A stretch of 7,859 nucleotides of DNA, from assembly GCA_023301545.1 (NCBI GenBank), contig JALZUI010000112.1:1-7859 (forward strand). Direction: 5' to 3'. A program made the translations under genes and the position numbers. The notes beneath the pieces are model-generated. The model was not told the DNA's origin, did not search any database, and was given only the letters and a program-made list of their open reading frames with translations. Positions 7,215 to 7,859 of the stretch are shown one piece after another. This DNA comes from Akkermansiaceae bacterium (GTDB taxonomy: Bacteria; Verrucomicrobiota; Verrucomicrobiia; Verrucomicrobiales; Akkermansiaceae). Position 1 is the first letter of the stretch. Each line of letters starts with the position of its first letter.

Positions 7215-7753
7215 ACGACGACCTCCTAAACCTCCCCATGAACGAATTGCGCGAACGCTACCCTAGCATGAAGCGCGCCCTCTTCTCAGCCTTCCACATC
7301 GGAGGCTGCCAATCATGCGCTTATGGCAATGAGGAAACCCTAGCGTCCGTCTGCGAGCGAAATGAGCTAGACCCAAAAATCGCGGTCAATGAAATCATCG
7401 CCAGTGCCGAGCGAGATAACGAAATGATGCTCTCGCCAACTGAGCTTAAGGAACTCATGGATTCCTCTAATCCCCCTCTCCTACTCGACACTCGTACCCG
7501 TGAGGAATACGAGGCCGTTAAAATCGAAGGCGCAGAACTCCTGACCCAAGAACTCCAAAACAGCCTGTTCATCCCTGATAACTACGAGCGAACAATCATC
7601 CTCTGTGATCATACGGGAACTAATGCCCTAGACACCTGTTCCTGGTTTCAAGGCCACGGTCTCAAGGCTACTCGAATCTTAAAAGGCGGCATCGATCTCT
7701 GGGCCCAAGAGGTCGAACCTAAAATGCCAAGATACAGACTAGAGCTTGACTAA
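7211..7753 (+). CDS. Rhodanese-domain protein with N-terminal CxxC domain
   Basis: A 180-residue cytoplasmic protein with no signal peptide or membrane segment. Residues about 15-65 form a small helical domain containing GGCQSC (Cys33, Cys36) and a third Cys at 48. It resembles DUF1858/ScdA-N-type domains, which carry Cys near a short helix pair; this match is tentative. Residues about 74-170 form a rhodanese domain: LLLDTRTREEYEAVKIEGA (90-108), the predicted active-site Cys132 in ILCDHTGTN, and ILKGGIDLWAQ (156-166). Cys132 suggests sulfur transfer or persulfide handling rather than a dead domain, and the CxxC could bind metal or relay sulfur; both are inference. It starts inside the NusG-like gene's stop codon (ATGA), so translation is probably coupled. 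The TAA stop overlaps the candidate tRNA promoter. The rhodanese call is strong, the N-terminal domain less so. Confidence 0.85.
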   Translation: MNDDLLNLPMNELRERYPSMKRALFSAFHIGGCQSCAYGNEETLASVCERNELDPKIAVNEIIASAERDNEMMLSPTELKELMDSSNPPLLLDTRTREEYEAVKIEGAELLTQELQNSLFIPDNYERTIILCDHTGTNALDTCSWFQGHGLKATRILKGGIDLWAQEVEPKMPRYRLELD

Positions 7754-7773
7754 GCCAAATCCCCAGCTACAAA
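7746..7773 (+). promoter_or_regulatory. Candidate promoter for tRNA-Arg
   Basis: TTGACT at 7746-7751 (5 of 6 to consensus) lies 16 bases before TACAAA at 7768-7773 (4 of 6). The -35 box overlaps the last codons and stop of the rhodanese gene. Transcription would start near 7780, leaving an 8-base leader for RNase P to remove. No terminator is seen between the rhodanese gene and the tRNA, so read-through could also supply it. Confidence 0.4.
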
Positions 7774-7787
7774 TTCCATCTCCAAAT

Positions 7788-7859
7788 GGGTTCATAGTTC
7801 AATGGATAGAATATCGGTTTCCGGTACCGAGGATCTAGGTTCGATTCCTAGTGAGCCTA
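7788..7859 (+). tRNA. tRNA-Arg (anticodon CCG)
   Basis: The 72 bases fold as a full cloverleaf. The acceptor is GGGTTCA/TGAGCCT, with G-U at 1:72 and U-G at 4:69. The D-stem GTTC/GAAT encloses AATGGATA. The anticodon stem TCGGT/ACCGA encloses TTCCGGT, which places CCG at the anticodon, reading CGG (Arg). A 4-base variable loop is followed by T-stem CTAGG/CCTAG with loop TTCGATT. The discriminator is A at 7859, the last base of the window, so whether CCA is encoded cannot be seen. The D-loop is typical of bacterial tRNA-Arg. Confidence 0.93.

Noticed and set aside
7754..7787. Terminator between the rhodanese gene and the tRNA
   Set aside because: The 34 bases contain no hairpin or T-run.
1..7859. 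CRISPR array, insertion sequence, phage or toxin-antitoxin genes
   Set aside because: No regularly spaced repeats, terminal inverted repeats, transposase or integrase motifs were seen; every large frame on the + strand is explained by the listed genes.

Overview
This window most likely comes from a Verrucomicrobiota chromosome, probably near the Opitutae. The main reason is a very large pseudopilin-like protein that matches what I know of the 'Verru_Chthon cassette protein A' family, which is typical of that phylum. A GbsR/MarR regulator beside a specialised NusG paralogue, starts without Shine-Dalgarno motifs and moderate GC also fit. The phylum call is fairly firm; the class is a guess. All protein genes lie on the + strand, and no stretch above about 130 bases lacks a gene.

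Layout. (1) From the left edge to 1921 is acetyl-CoA synthetase (acs), cut at its 5' end: the reading frame and Acs-like sequence continue upstream of the first in-window ATG at 53. (2) Positions 1922-2050 are a short intergenic region with a plausible sigma70-type promoter and a 13-bp near-palindrome in its spacer. (3) Positions 2051-6055 hold a two-gene, visibly AT-richer unit: a 1097-residue GspK/PilX-like pseudopilin (Verru_Chthon protein A type) and, 15 bases later, a 231-residue secreted protein of unknown function. The usual B, C and D partners are not in the window. (4) Positions 6056-6152 contain a 16-bp inverted repeat overlapping the stop codon and a promoter very close to the next start. 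(5) Positions 6153-7753 are a tight, higher-GC three-gene unit: a GbsR/MarR-type regulator, a NusG/RfaH-like elongation factor, and a protein joining an N-terminal CxxC domain to a rhodanese domain. The last two overlap by 4 bases. (6) tRNA-Arg(CCG) ends at the right edge, with its own candidate promoter overlapping the end of the rhodanese gene.

How the genes work together. acs is housekeeping metabolism that makes acetyl-CoA from acetate. The pseudopilin and secreted protein look like a cell-envelope unit whose role is unknown. The GbsR-NusG-rhodanese trio looks like a regulatory operon acting at transcription initiation (GbsR) and elongation (NusG paralogue), with a possible sulfur or redox component (rhodanese). 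Its targets cannot be read from this window. I see no CRISPR array, transposase, insertion sequence or phage gene. The most interesting parts are the isolated protein A plus secreted partner, and the regulatory trio.
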